Assembly (NCBI GenBank): GCA_946887085.1 | Contig: CAMPKG010000131.1 | Span: forward strand, 1 to 8,734 | Origin: an uncultured Sphingobacteriales bacterium | GTDB lineage: Bacteria; Bacteroidota; Bacteroidia; Chitinophagales; Chitinophagaceae | DNA length: 8,734 nucleotides | Direction: 5' to 3' | In this document: piece by piece, positions 1-5,904 of the stretch | Position numbering within the stretch: position 1 is the stretch's first letter | Layout: the number at the start of each line of letters is the position of its first letter | Position numbers and translations under genes: made by a program | Notes under the pieces: generated by a model | Database searches by the model: none | The model's input: only the letters and a program-made list of their open reading frames with translations | Told to the model about the DNA's origin: nothing

Positions 1-1
1 C

Positions 2-388
2 TTTACCCGTACCGACTGCTGCAACCCGCAAAACGATGGTAGCACCTGCCCCAAGACCAACAACTGCAATATGCCGGGCTGGATCATGCTCGACTTCTGC
101 GGCTGCAAGTCTGATGAAACAGAAACAGCGCTCAGTTGGGCCGATCTGCGCAAGCAGATATTCTGCAGCAAAAAACCAATGGCCTGGGCTTATGGAACCG
201 AAGGTGTCGTAGGACACGTGGTGGCTGTAAAAGGCTACATCACACTCGGCGGTACCAATTATGTGGTGCTCAACGACCCCTGGGATCCATGTAACGGACA
301 GGAACGTATCATCACTTATGCCGAGTACACCAACCCCGCCGGTACGTCTACGCATTGGACGACCTGGTATAACATTGCTAAAAAATAA
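2..388 (+). CDS. Papain-like cysteine protease (C39-like/C70-like), C-terminal part
   Basis: The frame is open from the window edge (first full codon at base 2), so the start, signal peptide and catalytic Cys lie upstream. Visible are a Cys-rich segment (DCCNP near base 14, then several more Cys), a PGW motif, and the second half of a papain-like fold: GHVVAVKGY, whose His codon at 215-217 is the likely catalytic His, followed by YVVLNDPW, whose Asn-Asp is the usual third catalytic position. This His, about 20 residues, then (N/D)DPW order is typical of Peptidase_C39_2 and AvrRpt2-like C70 proteins. The many Cys suggest disulfides in an exported enzyme. A lipoprotein gene follows 26 bp downstream on the same strand with no terminator between, so the two are probably cotranscribed. 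The family call is fairly firm. The exact subfamily and substrate cannot be told without the N-terminus. Confidence 0.75.
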   Translation, partial: FTRTDCCNPQNDGSTCPKTNNCNMPGWIMLDFCGCKSDETETALSWADLRKQIFCSKKPMAWAYGTEGVVGHVVAVKGYITLGGTNYVVLNDPWDPCNGQERIITYAEYTNPAGTSTHWTTWYNIAKK

Positions 389-414
389 GTCCTAACCACA
401 AAAACACAATTGAC

Positions 415-1095
415 ATGAAATACATTAAATCGATAATACCCGTACTTTTCATGACGACTATGATCAGCTGCGGAAATATGAGTGAAGGCGGAGACAACGG
501 AGGCGATGGCGGCGAACAAAAGCCTAAAACTTTCGCTACCGCCGAAGAAGCAGCAAAGGCGGCACAGGCCGACATGGTAGCGGCTGCCGATAACGTAAAC
601 TTTGGCGTAGACAAAGAAAAACTGCGCAGCTCAGCGCCAGGTAAACCTATAATGAAACAACAGGTAGACTTTAACATGCTGCTGGCTGCGGATAGCGCTG
701 CAACACTGGAAAGCATGGCCAAAGGCGAAGCTGTAATTGCAGTACCACTGATCATTGGCCCCGAGGTAGTGAGCATAGTAACATTGCGCAGCGAGAACAA
801 CCAATTCGGCATCGGGACACTTGGCGATAAACAGCTCTCGACTGAGTTGAACATGGTATCGCAAATAAACAATGCTATGCCGGAAGTGGCCATACTGGAG
901 GTACCCAACCTGAATGCGACGGTATATGCAGTGAAAGATACAGCAGGCGCCTCCCGGTACCATACTACTTACAACAACAACTCTATAAGGCAACCAATGC
1001 GCGCACCAGAACTTATACGCATGTTACGTGCAGATGCCGAAGCTTTCCAGAAACAATTTGGCGATGAGCTGAAAAAAGGCAAACTGGTGCGATAA
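415..1095 (+). CDS. Lipoprotein of unknown function, paired with cysteine protease
   Basis: This 226-residue protein starts at ATG 415 and has an N-terminal Lys, a hydrophobic run and a lipobox ending M-I-S-C at Cys19, so it should be lipidated and anchored in the envelope. After the Cys comes an acidic Gly/Asp/Glu linker (about residues 20-35), which in Bacteroidota can favour surface export. Residues 40-60 are Ala/Glu-rich and probably helical. Residues 80-175 alternate hydrophobic residues as in beta strands (AVIAVPLIIG, VSIVTLR, VAILEVPNL), and the C-terminus from about 193 is a charged helix. I do not recognise a named domain. It is the second gene of an apparent operon with the secreted cysteine protease, so a role as inhibitor, immunity protein, chaperone or substrate carrier for that protease is possible, but this is inference from position only. 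No clear Shine-Dalgarno sequence is visible, only A-rich sequence. Confidence 0.85.
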   Translation: MKYIKSIIPVLFMTTMISCGNMSEGGDNGGDGGEQKPKTFATAEEAAKAAQADMVAAADNVNFGVDKEKLRSSAPGKPIMKQQVDFNMLLAADSAATLESMAKGEAVIAVPLIIGPEVVSIVTLRSENNQFGIGTLGDKQLSTELNMVSQINNAMPEVAILEVPNLNATVYAVKDTAGASRYHTTYNNNSIRQPMRAPELIRMLRADAEAFQKQFGDELKKGKLVR

Positions 1096-1126
1096 TATAT
1101 TTCTGGCACACACAAACCATTTATAT

Positions 1127-1154
1127 AAAGGGACCGCTTTTGCGGTCCTTTTTT
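1127..1154. terminator. Strong intrinsic terminator, probably bidirectional
   Basis: A perfect 7-bp GC-rich stem (GGACCGC at 1131-1137 with GCGGTCC at 1142-1148) has a TTTT loop and is followed by six T. The stem can extend through the flanking AAAG/TTTT bases. It lies 36 bp past the lipoprotein stop and ends inside the stop codon of the convergent gene (1153-1155). Read on the minus strand the T-run is poorer, so it is stronger for the plus strand. Confidence 0.9.
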
Positions 1155-1689
1155 ATCCTTTTCCCCTTCGTATATGTTTCCTGATCAGGGCAACATTTGC
1201 AACAAGATTGTCGCGGGCTTGCTCCATCCCCCTGATAAGTGCTATCTCATAGGTCACAAGGTCGGCCCGGTTGTTCAAGTCTTCTGCCATGCTGAAACGC
1301 AGCAGCCCCAGCTTGCTCTTGCAATTATTCAAAACCATACCGTTGTGTACGTATCGCTGCATGGCAAAGGTTAGGTCTTCATCTGCAAATCCGACAAAGT
1401 CAAGGTCTTTTAACTTATCTTCGACTACAGTAAACGAAAGTTCAGAATAGAACAGTCCCTTTTGTTGTGCGTGCTGTACAAGGTCGTTGGCCACACGCTC
1501 ATTAACCTCAGCCTCTATAAGTATCATTTTCTTCAATGATTCAAACGCTCTGCGCTGTTGCTGCTCTTCGAAGTATGAGTTTACATACAAGCCGATGAAA
1601 AAACCCAGCGCAGTAGCTACCAGGCTATACGTAAATACTAACCTTTCTTTTTGCATCTCACTCCGGGTAAGCTCGCTGAATAGCTTCAT
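1153..1689 (-). CDS. Single-pass membrane protein of unknown function
   Basis: From ATG 1689 this encodes 178 residues. One clear transmembrane helix lies near residues 17-36 (LVFTYSLVATALGFFIGLYV), preceded by a short charged segment with several Lys/Arg, which suggests the N-terminus is inside. The rest is a mostly helical, charged domain starting with an EEQQQRR segment likely to form a coiled coil. No enzymatic motif is visible. The reading frame opens further upstream to a GTG at 1743, adding 18 residues. I prefer the ATG because its 5' side is A/T-rich, as is usual here, and because the added residues look unlike a normal N-terminus. It is convergent with the protease-lipoprotein operon, sharing its terminator, and divergent from the T9SS protein. 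Membrane-anchored proteins of this kind are common in Bacteroidota and uncharacterised; I cannot assign a function. Confidence 0.8.
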   Translation of the reverse strand: MKLFSELTRSEMQKERLVFTYSLVATALGFFIGLYVNSYFEEQQQRRAFESLKKMILIEAEVNERVANDLVQHAQQKGLFYSELSFTVVEDKLKDLDFVGFADEDLTFAMQRYVHNGMVLNNCKSKLGLLRFSMAEDLNNRADLVTYEIALIRGMEQARDNLVANVALIRKHIRRGKG

Positions 1690-1749
1690 AAATAAATGAT
1701 TTTTAGCGCGCAATGAAATTAAAAAACATTGGGCGGATATCACATACCA

Positions 1750-1775
1750 CAGCTATCGATGAGGCATGATAGCTG
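1750..1775. repeat. Perfect 8-bp inverted repeat in divergent intergenic region
   Basis: CAGCTATC (1750-1757) and GATAGCTG (1768-1775) are exact reverse complements separated by 10 bases, with a possible G-T pair inside. It sits between two divergent genes, 61 bp from the minus-strand ATG and 115 bp from the plus-strand ATG, and has no T-run, so it could be an operator or an RNA hairpin rather than a terminator. Function is unproven. Confidence 0.5.
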
Positions 1776-1807
1776 CGTATTGAGAAGATGTATACAGGGA
1801 GACGCGC

Positions 1808-1838
1808 TTAGTAATACGGCAAATCGCATCGTTACTAA
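1808..1838. repeat. Perfect 7-bp inverted repeat in the same intergenic region
   Basis: TTAGTAA (1808-1814) and TTACTAA (1832-1838) are exact reverse complements around a 17-base spacer, with one further T-G pair. It lies about 60 bp from the centre of the repeat at 1750-1775 and 52 bp before the ATG at 1891. It is AT-rich and without a T-run. It could be a regulator site, but a chance 7-bp repeat is quite possible. Confidence 0.35.
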
Positions 1839-1890
1839 ATGACACATCCGTATCTAACATTTCATTTAATTATACCGTCTGTATAAAAGA

Positions 1891-3186
1891 ATGCGGCCAG
1901 CAATCACGTTTCTCTTGCTATTGCTTGCGGGACAAGCCCGGAGCCAACAGGCTAATGACAGTGTATTCCAACGCGTCACCCGTATTCTGCACTACACAAT
2001 TGACAGCGGCAATGTAGTATACCATGATACTACCATTTACAAATATTCGGGCGAGCGCAGTCAAAAATTCAGCATCTTCAACTTTTACCCCGGCAGCCGT
2101 TATGGCTACAGCAATTCCAACTATTTTGGCATGCTGCTCGCATCTCCGGTTGCAGATATCCCCGACCCGCTCTGGGATATTTATAGTTTCCCTGTAACGA
2201 GTGACAGCATCTTCAGGAACGCACTCACCAATAATGCGTATGGCGGTACAGGCATTCTTGTCCGCGACACCATATTCTCGGAATTTGCAGACAGTACTAT
2301 CGTTTCGGGTGAAACCAGGGGTTATCATCGTTACCGTTTCGAATATGACGAAAGAAAGCGCCTCTCGAACATTGAATTGCACCAGAGCTTTGACCGTATC
2401 TATTGGGGACTTGTCCGCTGGAGAAAGATCGTTTACGGGCAAAATGGCAAGCCGGCATCAGATACAAGCTTATCGGTAAATGCTCCTGCTATTAATACAA
2501 TGTCCACTTACGAATATGATAGCCTGGACCGGATAACATCCTGTATACTCTTTGCATGGCGCGACGCAAAATGGTCGCCTATACGTATCTACCATTATAG
2601 CTATAACCAGGCAGGACAGCTGGAAACTGCTATTACGCGGCAATCTTATGCCAACTTTGATACAACAGAGCGCAAAGAAATGAAGTACGACAACCTGGGC
2701 AGGCTGACAAGCTACATAGATATGGGCACCGAATTCGGTCTCCACTACAATGAAAAAAATGAAGTCGATACTTTGATTATCGGCAATTGTTATAAAGTTG
2801 CTTTTTGCTACAACAGCTTCCATAATCCCGATTCCGCACACAGCTTCGTGTTGAATGCATGCCGCACGTTACCGGGTATGCACCGTACGTTATATACTTA
2901 CGAAGAGGTGAAACGTGATCCGTCGATTGACAAAACAAAAGGGATCGTCATTTATCCGAACCCCGCCCAAGACCAGATAAACATAGCCTGGAATAACAAA
3001 ATACCTGACGGACCTGTTACCGTAACCATCTTTAATACCATGAGGATGCAGGTATCCAGAAGTTTTATCGTATCGCCCGCCGTTGTGGATTCTCTTGATG
3101 TGGGCTCGCTTGCAAGCGGTGTATATATTATTGTCATCCAGAACAATGCTTCGCATTTACACACCGGAAAGATCGTTATACTCTGA
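1891..3186 (+). CDS. Secreted YD-repeat-like protein with T9SS type A sorting domain
   Basis: This 431-residue protein has a signal peptide (Arg2, then a Leu-rich core to about residue 14, cleavage probable near ARS-Q). Residues 30-345 hold spaced motifs like YD/RHS repeats: FEYDERKRLSNI (150-161), YEYDSLDRITS (207-217), HYSYNQAGQLETA (235-247) and KYDNLGRLTSY (265-275). The C-terminal 80 residues (351-431) are a type IX secretion sorting domain: it begins IVIYPNP, has beta strands, and ends with LASGVYIIVIQ and a TGKIVIL tail. In this family the domain is recognised by the outer-membrane T9SS translocon and removed or attached to the cell surface, so the protein should be exported or surface-bound. 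It lacks the long RHS shell and any toxin domain, so it is better read as a surface or adhesion-type protein than a polymorphic toxin. Transcription probably starts in 1744-1890; no consensus promoter was found there. Confidence 0.85.
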   Translation: MRPAITFLLLLLAGQARSQQANDSVFQRVTRILHYTIDSGNVVYHDTTIYKYSGERSQKFSIFNFYPGSRYGYSNSNYFGMLLASPVADIPDPLWDIYSFPVTSDSIFRNALTNNAYGGTGILVRDTIFSEFADSTIVSGETRGYHRYRFEYDERKRLSNIELHQSFDRIYWGLVRWRKIVYGQNGKPASDTSLSVNAPAINTMSTYEYDSLDRITSCILFAWRDAKWSPIRIYHYSYNQAGQLETAITRQSYANFDTTERKEMKYDNLGRLTSYIDMGTEFGLHYNEKNEVDTLIIGNCYKVAFCYNSFHNPDSAHSFVLNACRTLPGMHRTLYTYEEVKRDPSIDKTKGIVIYPNPAQDQINIAWNNKIPDGPVTVTIFNTMRMQVSRSFIVSPAVVDSLDVGSLASGVYIIVIQNNASHLHTGKIVIL

Positions 3187-3204
3187 TACTTTCACAAAGT
3201 ATCA
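3184..3204 (+). repeat. Perfect 9-bp hairpin spanning the stop codon
   Basis: TGATACTTT (3184-3192) pairs exactly with AAAGTATCA (3196-3204) around a CAC loop, and its first three bases are the TGA stop of the T9SS protein gene. There is no T-run after it, so it is at best a weak or factor-assisted terminator, or a 3'-end stabilising hairpin. Confidence 0.55.
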
Positions 3205-3329
3205 GCTGGGAATATCAAACTGAAGGCCACATCGCTTCTTTTCATCCTCACTCATCAAAAAAATGAATGACAAGCCCGTGATCGGAATTGTGGTACGATT
3301 TGTTTGCCCTGATAGCCGGGTAAAATAAA

Positions 3330-3524
3330 ATGAACATGAAACGAGAACCAGACCGCGACGCATGGGACCGTTCAAAACGGCAAATAAGGGCTAAGTATCC
3401 GAAACTCAGAGAAGAAGATCTGGATTACAGTCTTGAAAAAGAAGAAGAAATGCTGGTGCACCTGCAACAAAAGCTGGGCAAAACAAAAGACGAGATACGC
3501 AAGTGGCTTCACATAATAGGATGA
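3330..3524 (+). CDS. CsbD-like small stress protein
   Basis: This 64-residue, highly charged helical protein follows the CsbD pattern: an early W (DAWDRSKRQIRAKYP), an acidic ED-LDY turn, a second helix with repeated Glu (EKEEEMLVHLQQKLG), and a final helix K-DEIRKWL. The family is made of small cytosolic general-stress proteins, induced in Bacillus by the general stress sigma factor, with no known biochemical activity. Length is typical. No signal peptide is present. ATG 3330 is used; a second ATG two codons later (3336) is equally possible. The copper-storage-type gene begins 18 bp after its stop, so the two are likely one transcript, which fits a stress or metal response unit. The assignment rests on pattern, not on a search. 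Confidence 0.65.
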   Translation: MNMKREPDRDAWDRSKRQIRAKYPKLREEDLDYSLEKEEEMLVHLQQKLGKTKDEIRKWLHIIG

Positions 3525-3542
3525 TTTTTTTCACTCCAAAAT

Positions 3543-3890
3543 ATGATCTATATGATAGGTAGCTATCAACAGTACCAAAGCTGCATTGACATTTGTTTGC
3601 GCTGCGCGTCGATCTGTAACCATTGTGCTTCGTCCTGCACACAGGAAAAAGATGTGCAAATGATGGCGCAATGTATACAATTGGATATGGAATGTGCGGC
3701 TATTTGCTACGCAGCAGCGCAATTGATGAGCCTCGGCAGCAAGGAGGCCCCGGCATTGTGCAAGATATGTGCTGACATATGCACAGCCTGTGGCGATGAA
3801 TGTGCCAAACACGACAACGACCACTGCCGTGAATGCGCAGAAATGTGCCATAAATGCGCAGAAGAATGCCGGAAAATGAGCAGCATGTAG
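3543..3890 (+). CDS. Four-helix-bundle copper-storage protein (Csp/DUF326 family)
   Basis: The 115-residue product contains 19 Cys, mostly spaced CxxxC and CxxC along predicted helices: CIDICLRCASICNHCASSC (14-32), CIQLDMECAAIC (44-55), CKICADICTACGDEC (73-87) and CRECAEMCHKCAEEC (95-109). This is the hallmark of Csp proteins, whose helical bundle core is lined with thiolates binding many Cu(I) ions. There is no Tat or Sec signal, so it resembles the cytosolic Csp3 type, which stores or buffers copper, rather than exported Csp1. Length is close to known Csp proteins. Start is ATG 3543; ATG 3552 is an alternative that loses only three residues. It follows the CsbD-like gene by 18 bp and is probably cotranscribed. 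No copper-responsive operator or copper exporter is visible nearby. The family call is firm; copper storage in vivo is inferred. Confidence 0.92.
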   Translation: MIYMIGSYQQYQSCIDICLRCASICNHCASSCTQEKDVQMMAQCIQLDMECAAICYAAAQLMSLGSKEAPALCKICADICTACGDECAKHDNDHCRECAEMCHKCAEECRKMSSM

Positions 3891-4012
3891 GACAATTGTT
3901 AAAGAAGCCCGAAAAGCACGGCAATAACACTCCTTTCACGGTCTGCGGAGAGATTTTTTTGAGATTTGTGCTGCTTGAAGAGCGCATTGATGAACGTTTA
4001 AATAAAGGAACT

Positions 4013-4183
4013 ATGAAAAAGATCGTGTTTATTTTGGCATTGCTGGGCGTGGTGATAGGAACAAGCTGCTCGAGCACTAATGAAACCTACCGTGCAGACG
4101 TGGATGACTATAGATATAATCCTACATTCAGGGCTGATGATTATGACTTCCTGAACCACCCGGGTGTGCCGAACAACAGGTAA
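4013..4183 (+). CDS. Very small lipoprotein (56 residues)
   Basis: Starting at ATG 4013, with AAAGGA just upstream (4004-4009), the product has a textbook lipoprotein signal: two Lys, a hydrophobic core and the lipobox GTSC with Cys19. The frame is open further upstream to 3854, overlapping the copper-protein gene, but that extension has no signal-like or conserved character and the internal ATG restores a perfect lipoprotein N-terminus, so I chose it. The mature part is only about 38 residues and rich in Tyr, Asp and Asn, with an imperfect repeat (YRADVDDY, then FRADDYDF). Such short acidic lipoproteins are common and uncharacterised in this phylum. It lies 122 bp after the copper-protein stop with no terminator seen between, so readthrough is possible. 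Function unknown. Confidence 0.75.
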   Translation: MKKIVFILALLGVVIGTSCSSTNETYRADVDDYRYNPTFRADDYDFLNHPGVPNNR

Positions 4184-4204
4184 TTAAAGCCAGGACCATA
4201 ACAG

Positions 4205-4238
4205 AAGGCCACTATTGCAAGACCCGCAAGGCGGCCTT
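4205..4238 (+). terminator. Possible terminator after the small lipoprotein gene
   Basis: AAGGCC (4205-4210) pairs with GGCCTT (4233-4238), and inside it TTGC (4215-4218) pairs with GCAA (4226-4229), giving a two-tier hairpin 21 bp after the stop. The following bases (TAACTTTATATAA) are only a poor T-run, so efficiency is uncertain. Confidence 0.45.
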
Positions 4239-4330
4239 TAACTTTATATAAGGAAGAACGTTAAAAGAATTAAGAGAAAACGGCACCGCTATTGCACTAT
4301 ATGTTCTTTCGTAACTAAAACTGATACAAC

Positions 4331-4723
4331 ATGAAGAAATTGATGATGGCTGCGTGTGCAGGATTGTTGTTATTTGCTTTTACAGCAGAGGCTAATCTTG
4401 CTTTTACAGCAGAGGCTAATCCCGGAAAGGGAAATGGCAAGGGCAAAGCGCATGCTTATGGCCTGCAGAAAAACCAAAACAAACACCAGGCTAAACAGCA
4501 GGCTAAAATGTATAAGGAGCAGCAAAAGGCCGCGCGTAAACAGCAAAAAGAGTGGAATAAAGCTAATGGCGGTGATGACGATGATGGCTACGGATATCGT
4601 TACGGCAATGGCGATGTTACACAACGCGGTGGCGGTGATGTAAGAAACCGCAGGTCAACAGGAGGTGTTAACCAACCGACCGATGCAGGTTGGAGCCTCG
4701 GTGATATTTTTAACGGACTTTAA
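4331..4723 (+). CDS. Small secreted Gly/Lys/Gln-rich protein of unknown function
   Basis: The 130-residue product begins MKKLMMAACAGLLLF and has a signal peptide with AxA cleavage sites after Ala21 and, because of a duplication, again after Ala29. The mature chain is low in complexity: a Gly/Lys stretch (PGKGNGKGKA), a basic Gln/Lys-rich helical segment (about 45-78), an Asp/Gly/Tyr-rich loop (GGDDDDGYGYRYGNGD, 80-95), a Gly/Arg/Asn-rich part, and a conserved-looking end WSLGDIFNGL. Cys8 lies inside the signal peptide core with Ala at +1 and no lipobox-like ending, so I favour signal peptidase I. There is no known domain; the strongly basic middle could bind nucleic acid or polyanionic envelope polymers, but that is a guess. 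It is monocistronic, flanked by hairpins at 4205 and 4747. Confidence 0.75.
   Translation: MKKLMMAACAGLLLFAFTAEANLAFTAEANPGKGNGKGKAHAYGLQKNQNKHQAKQQAKMYKEQQKAARKQQKEWNKANGGDDDDGYGYRYGNGDVTQRGGGDVRNRRSTGGVNQPTDAGWSLGDIFNGL
4374..4421 (+). repeat. Perfect 24-bp tandem duplication in signal-peptide region
   Basis: Bases 4374-4397 and 4398-4421 are identical (each begins TTGCTTTTACAG and ends GAGGCTAATC). Being eight codons long it keeps the frame and doubles AFTAEAN, the signal-peptidase recognition region. It looks like a recent slippage duplication, since no base differs between copies. Confidence 0.95.
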
Positions 4724-4746
4724 ACTGAAAGTGGTTTATAAAATGG

Positions 4747-4773
4747 CCCCGCAATTTGCGGGGTTTATTTTTT
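4747..4773. terminator. Strong intrinsic terminator shared by convergent genes
   Basis: CCCCGCA (4747-4753) and TGCGGGG (4757-4763) form a perfect GC-rich stem with a 3-base loop, followed by TTTATTTTTT. It lies 23 bp past the stop of the Gly/Lys/Gln-rich protein gene, and its T-run contains the stop codon (4765-4767) of the convergent gene. On the minus strand the hairpin is followed by CCATTTTATAA, so weaker termination there is likely. Confidence 0.9.
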
Positions 4774-5871
4774 CCTGTTGAGAAAAGAATAATACGCCAG
4801 TGCATGGGTGCGAAATGCATCCCGGCGGTGTATCAATGTTTCTGCAATTTCCTTACCGTTTATGGCGTATATCTCCGGTGGCAGTTGCGTCACCGCATAG
4901 TGAATGATATCGTCTGTAAGTTTTGTTTGCAGTTCCGCGATACCCTTACTCCAGTCTGCTTCCGTAAGCCCCGACATCATTTTCATATCGAATGCGCGTG
5001 CTTTGTAGTTCAGTTTTTTCAGGTTGCCGGGCCTGTTATGATAGCCTTTAAGGAAAGGTGTGAATGCCTTTGCAAAACCGGCCATAACTCCCCCGCTGTT
5101 GAAGAAAGCCTGGTCGCGGTCTACAGGGATAGGATATACCCATTTTTTTCCTGCAGAATCGATCGTAACAAACCTGTACTGGCCTTCGTGACGGTCCCAA
5201 TCGGCAACAAGCATATCCAGCAGGCGCGCTTTTAAAAACTCGCGCTTCAAAACGACGTAGGAATTATCTTTCTTCATCTTCGCTTCGATGTCCTCATAGT
5301 CGTCGACAGATCCATGAGTAAGCGGGTTGCGTTCTTCGAGAAAACAGATCTTGCCGGAAAACACATTCCTGTATTCACCGAAAGCTGTATCATCGGGCAC
5401 GTAAAACAATTGAGGCGCTGCAGAAGTAATTCCTAATGTCTTTGCAAGTTCCGCAACTATCAGTGCGCCGTAGGGATGCGATGCAGAAACCATGTCCTGC
5501 ATCATACGCTGCGCCGGGGAATTTCTAAGTGCTTCAGGAAAAAGCTTTTCAACGTTCTTATCCACGGTCCGCAGCACCCATTTCTTACCGGTTGCATCTG
5601 CTAATCGAAGGCTTTTAGTTTGCATACCTCCGCCAAGTTTTAGCGGGCGCATGCCTCTATTCACCTTTCTGATATCAAACACGGGCATCTTGACCGGCGT
5701 AGACCATTCGCGGCGATAGTTGCCGCCCATCAGGAGTTTGTAGAGGCCGCTGTTTTTATCATAACTATCACTGGCTGCCACCCACACCGAATCATACTGC
5801 GCGTATGAAGGGGAACACGTGTATAAACCACAGGCGGTAATGACTATAGATGTAGCGATCAGCCTCACCAC
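4765..5871 (-). CDS. Periplasmic protein with atypical-kinase-like motifs; stand-alone homologue of a domain of large metallophosphoesterase/BamA-like proteins
   Basis: The 368-residue product has a signal peptide ending SYA-Q at residue 24. It follows closely the middle domain of Bacteroidota proteins of about 1,200 residues annotated as metallophosphoesterase or BamA/TamA-like: SDSYDKNSGLYKLLMGGNYR (34-53), STPV, LKLGGGMQTKSLRL (77-90), SASHPYGA (129-136), FLEER (177-181), RLLDMLVADWDRHEGQ (216-231), YPIPVDRDQAF (246-256) and LTDDIIHYAVTQLPPEIYAI (318-337). The phosphoesterase and barrel parts are absent. The order of Gly-rich strand, VLRTVDK strand, DWDRH and DRDQAF resembles FAM20, CotH and HipA-like kinases, where the last two hold the catalytic and metal-binding Asp; this resemblance is my inference. 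The start is GTG 5871 (or GTG 5868), as no in-frame ATG follows the upstream stop at 5905-5907. A small membrane-protein gene lies 33 bp upstream in the same direction. Confidence 0.8.
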   Translation of the reverse strand: MVRLIATSIVITACGLYTCSPSYAQYDSVWVAASDSYDKNSGLYKLLMGGNYRREWSTPVKMPVFDIRKVNRGMRPLKLGGGMQTKSLRLADATGKKWVLRTVDKNVEKLFPEALRNSPAQRMMQDMVSASHPYGALIVAELAKTLGITSAAPQLFYVPDDTAFGEYRNVFSGKICFLEERNPLTHGSVDDYEDIEAKMKKDNSYVVLKREFLKARLLDMLVADWDRHEGQYRFVTIDSAGKKWVYPIPVDRDQAFFNSGGVMAGFAKAFTPFLKGYHNRPGNLKKLNYKARAFDMKMMSGLTEADWSKGIAELQTKLTDDIIHYAVTQLPPEIYAINGKEIAETLIHRRDAFRTHALAYYSFLNRKK

Positions 5872-5904
5872 GAGGCCTGTTAAAGAAACATGCCATTGAA
5901 GGCA

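Noticed and set aside
378..908. Minus-strand 176-codon open frame opposite the lipoprotein at 415-1095
   Set aside because: Ser/Ala-rich shadow of the coding strand; the plus strand has a clear lipobox and a terminator.
1690..1743. N-terminal extension of the membrane protein from GTG 1743
   Set aside because: An ATG at 1689 gives a normal N-terminus for a single-pass protein; the added 18 residues have no recognisable role.
1918..2442. Minus-strand 174-codon frame inside the T9SS protein gene
   Set aside because: It is antisense to a well-supported protein with signal peptide, YD motifs and sorting domain.
1891..3186. Polymorphic toxin (RHS) reading of the YD-like protein
   Set aside because: It has no RHS core motif, no C-terminal toxin, no immunity gene after it, and it ends in a T9SS sorting domain.
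3275..3305. Possible TAnnTTTG promoter upstream of the CsbD-like gene
   Set aside because: TACGATTTG has one base too many between TA and TTTG, and no suitably spaced -33 TTTG is present.
3854..4012. 53-codon upstream extension of the small lipoprotein, overlapping the copper-protein gene
   Set aside because: It would bury the lipoprotein signal inside the chain; the ATG at 4013 has AAAGGA upstream and restores a proper lipobox.
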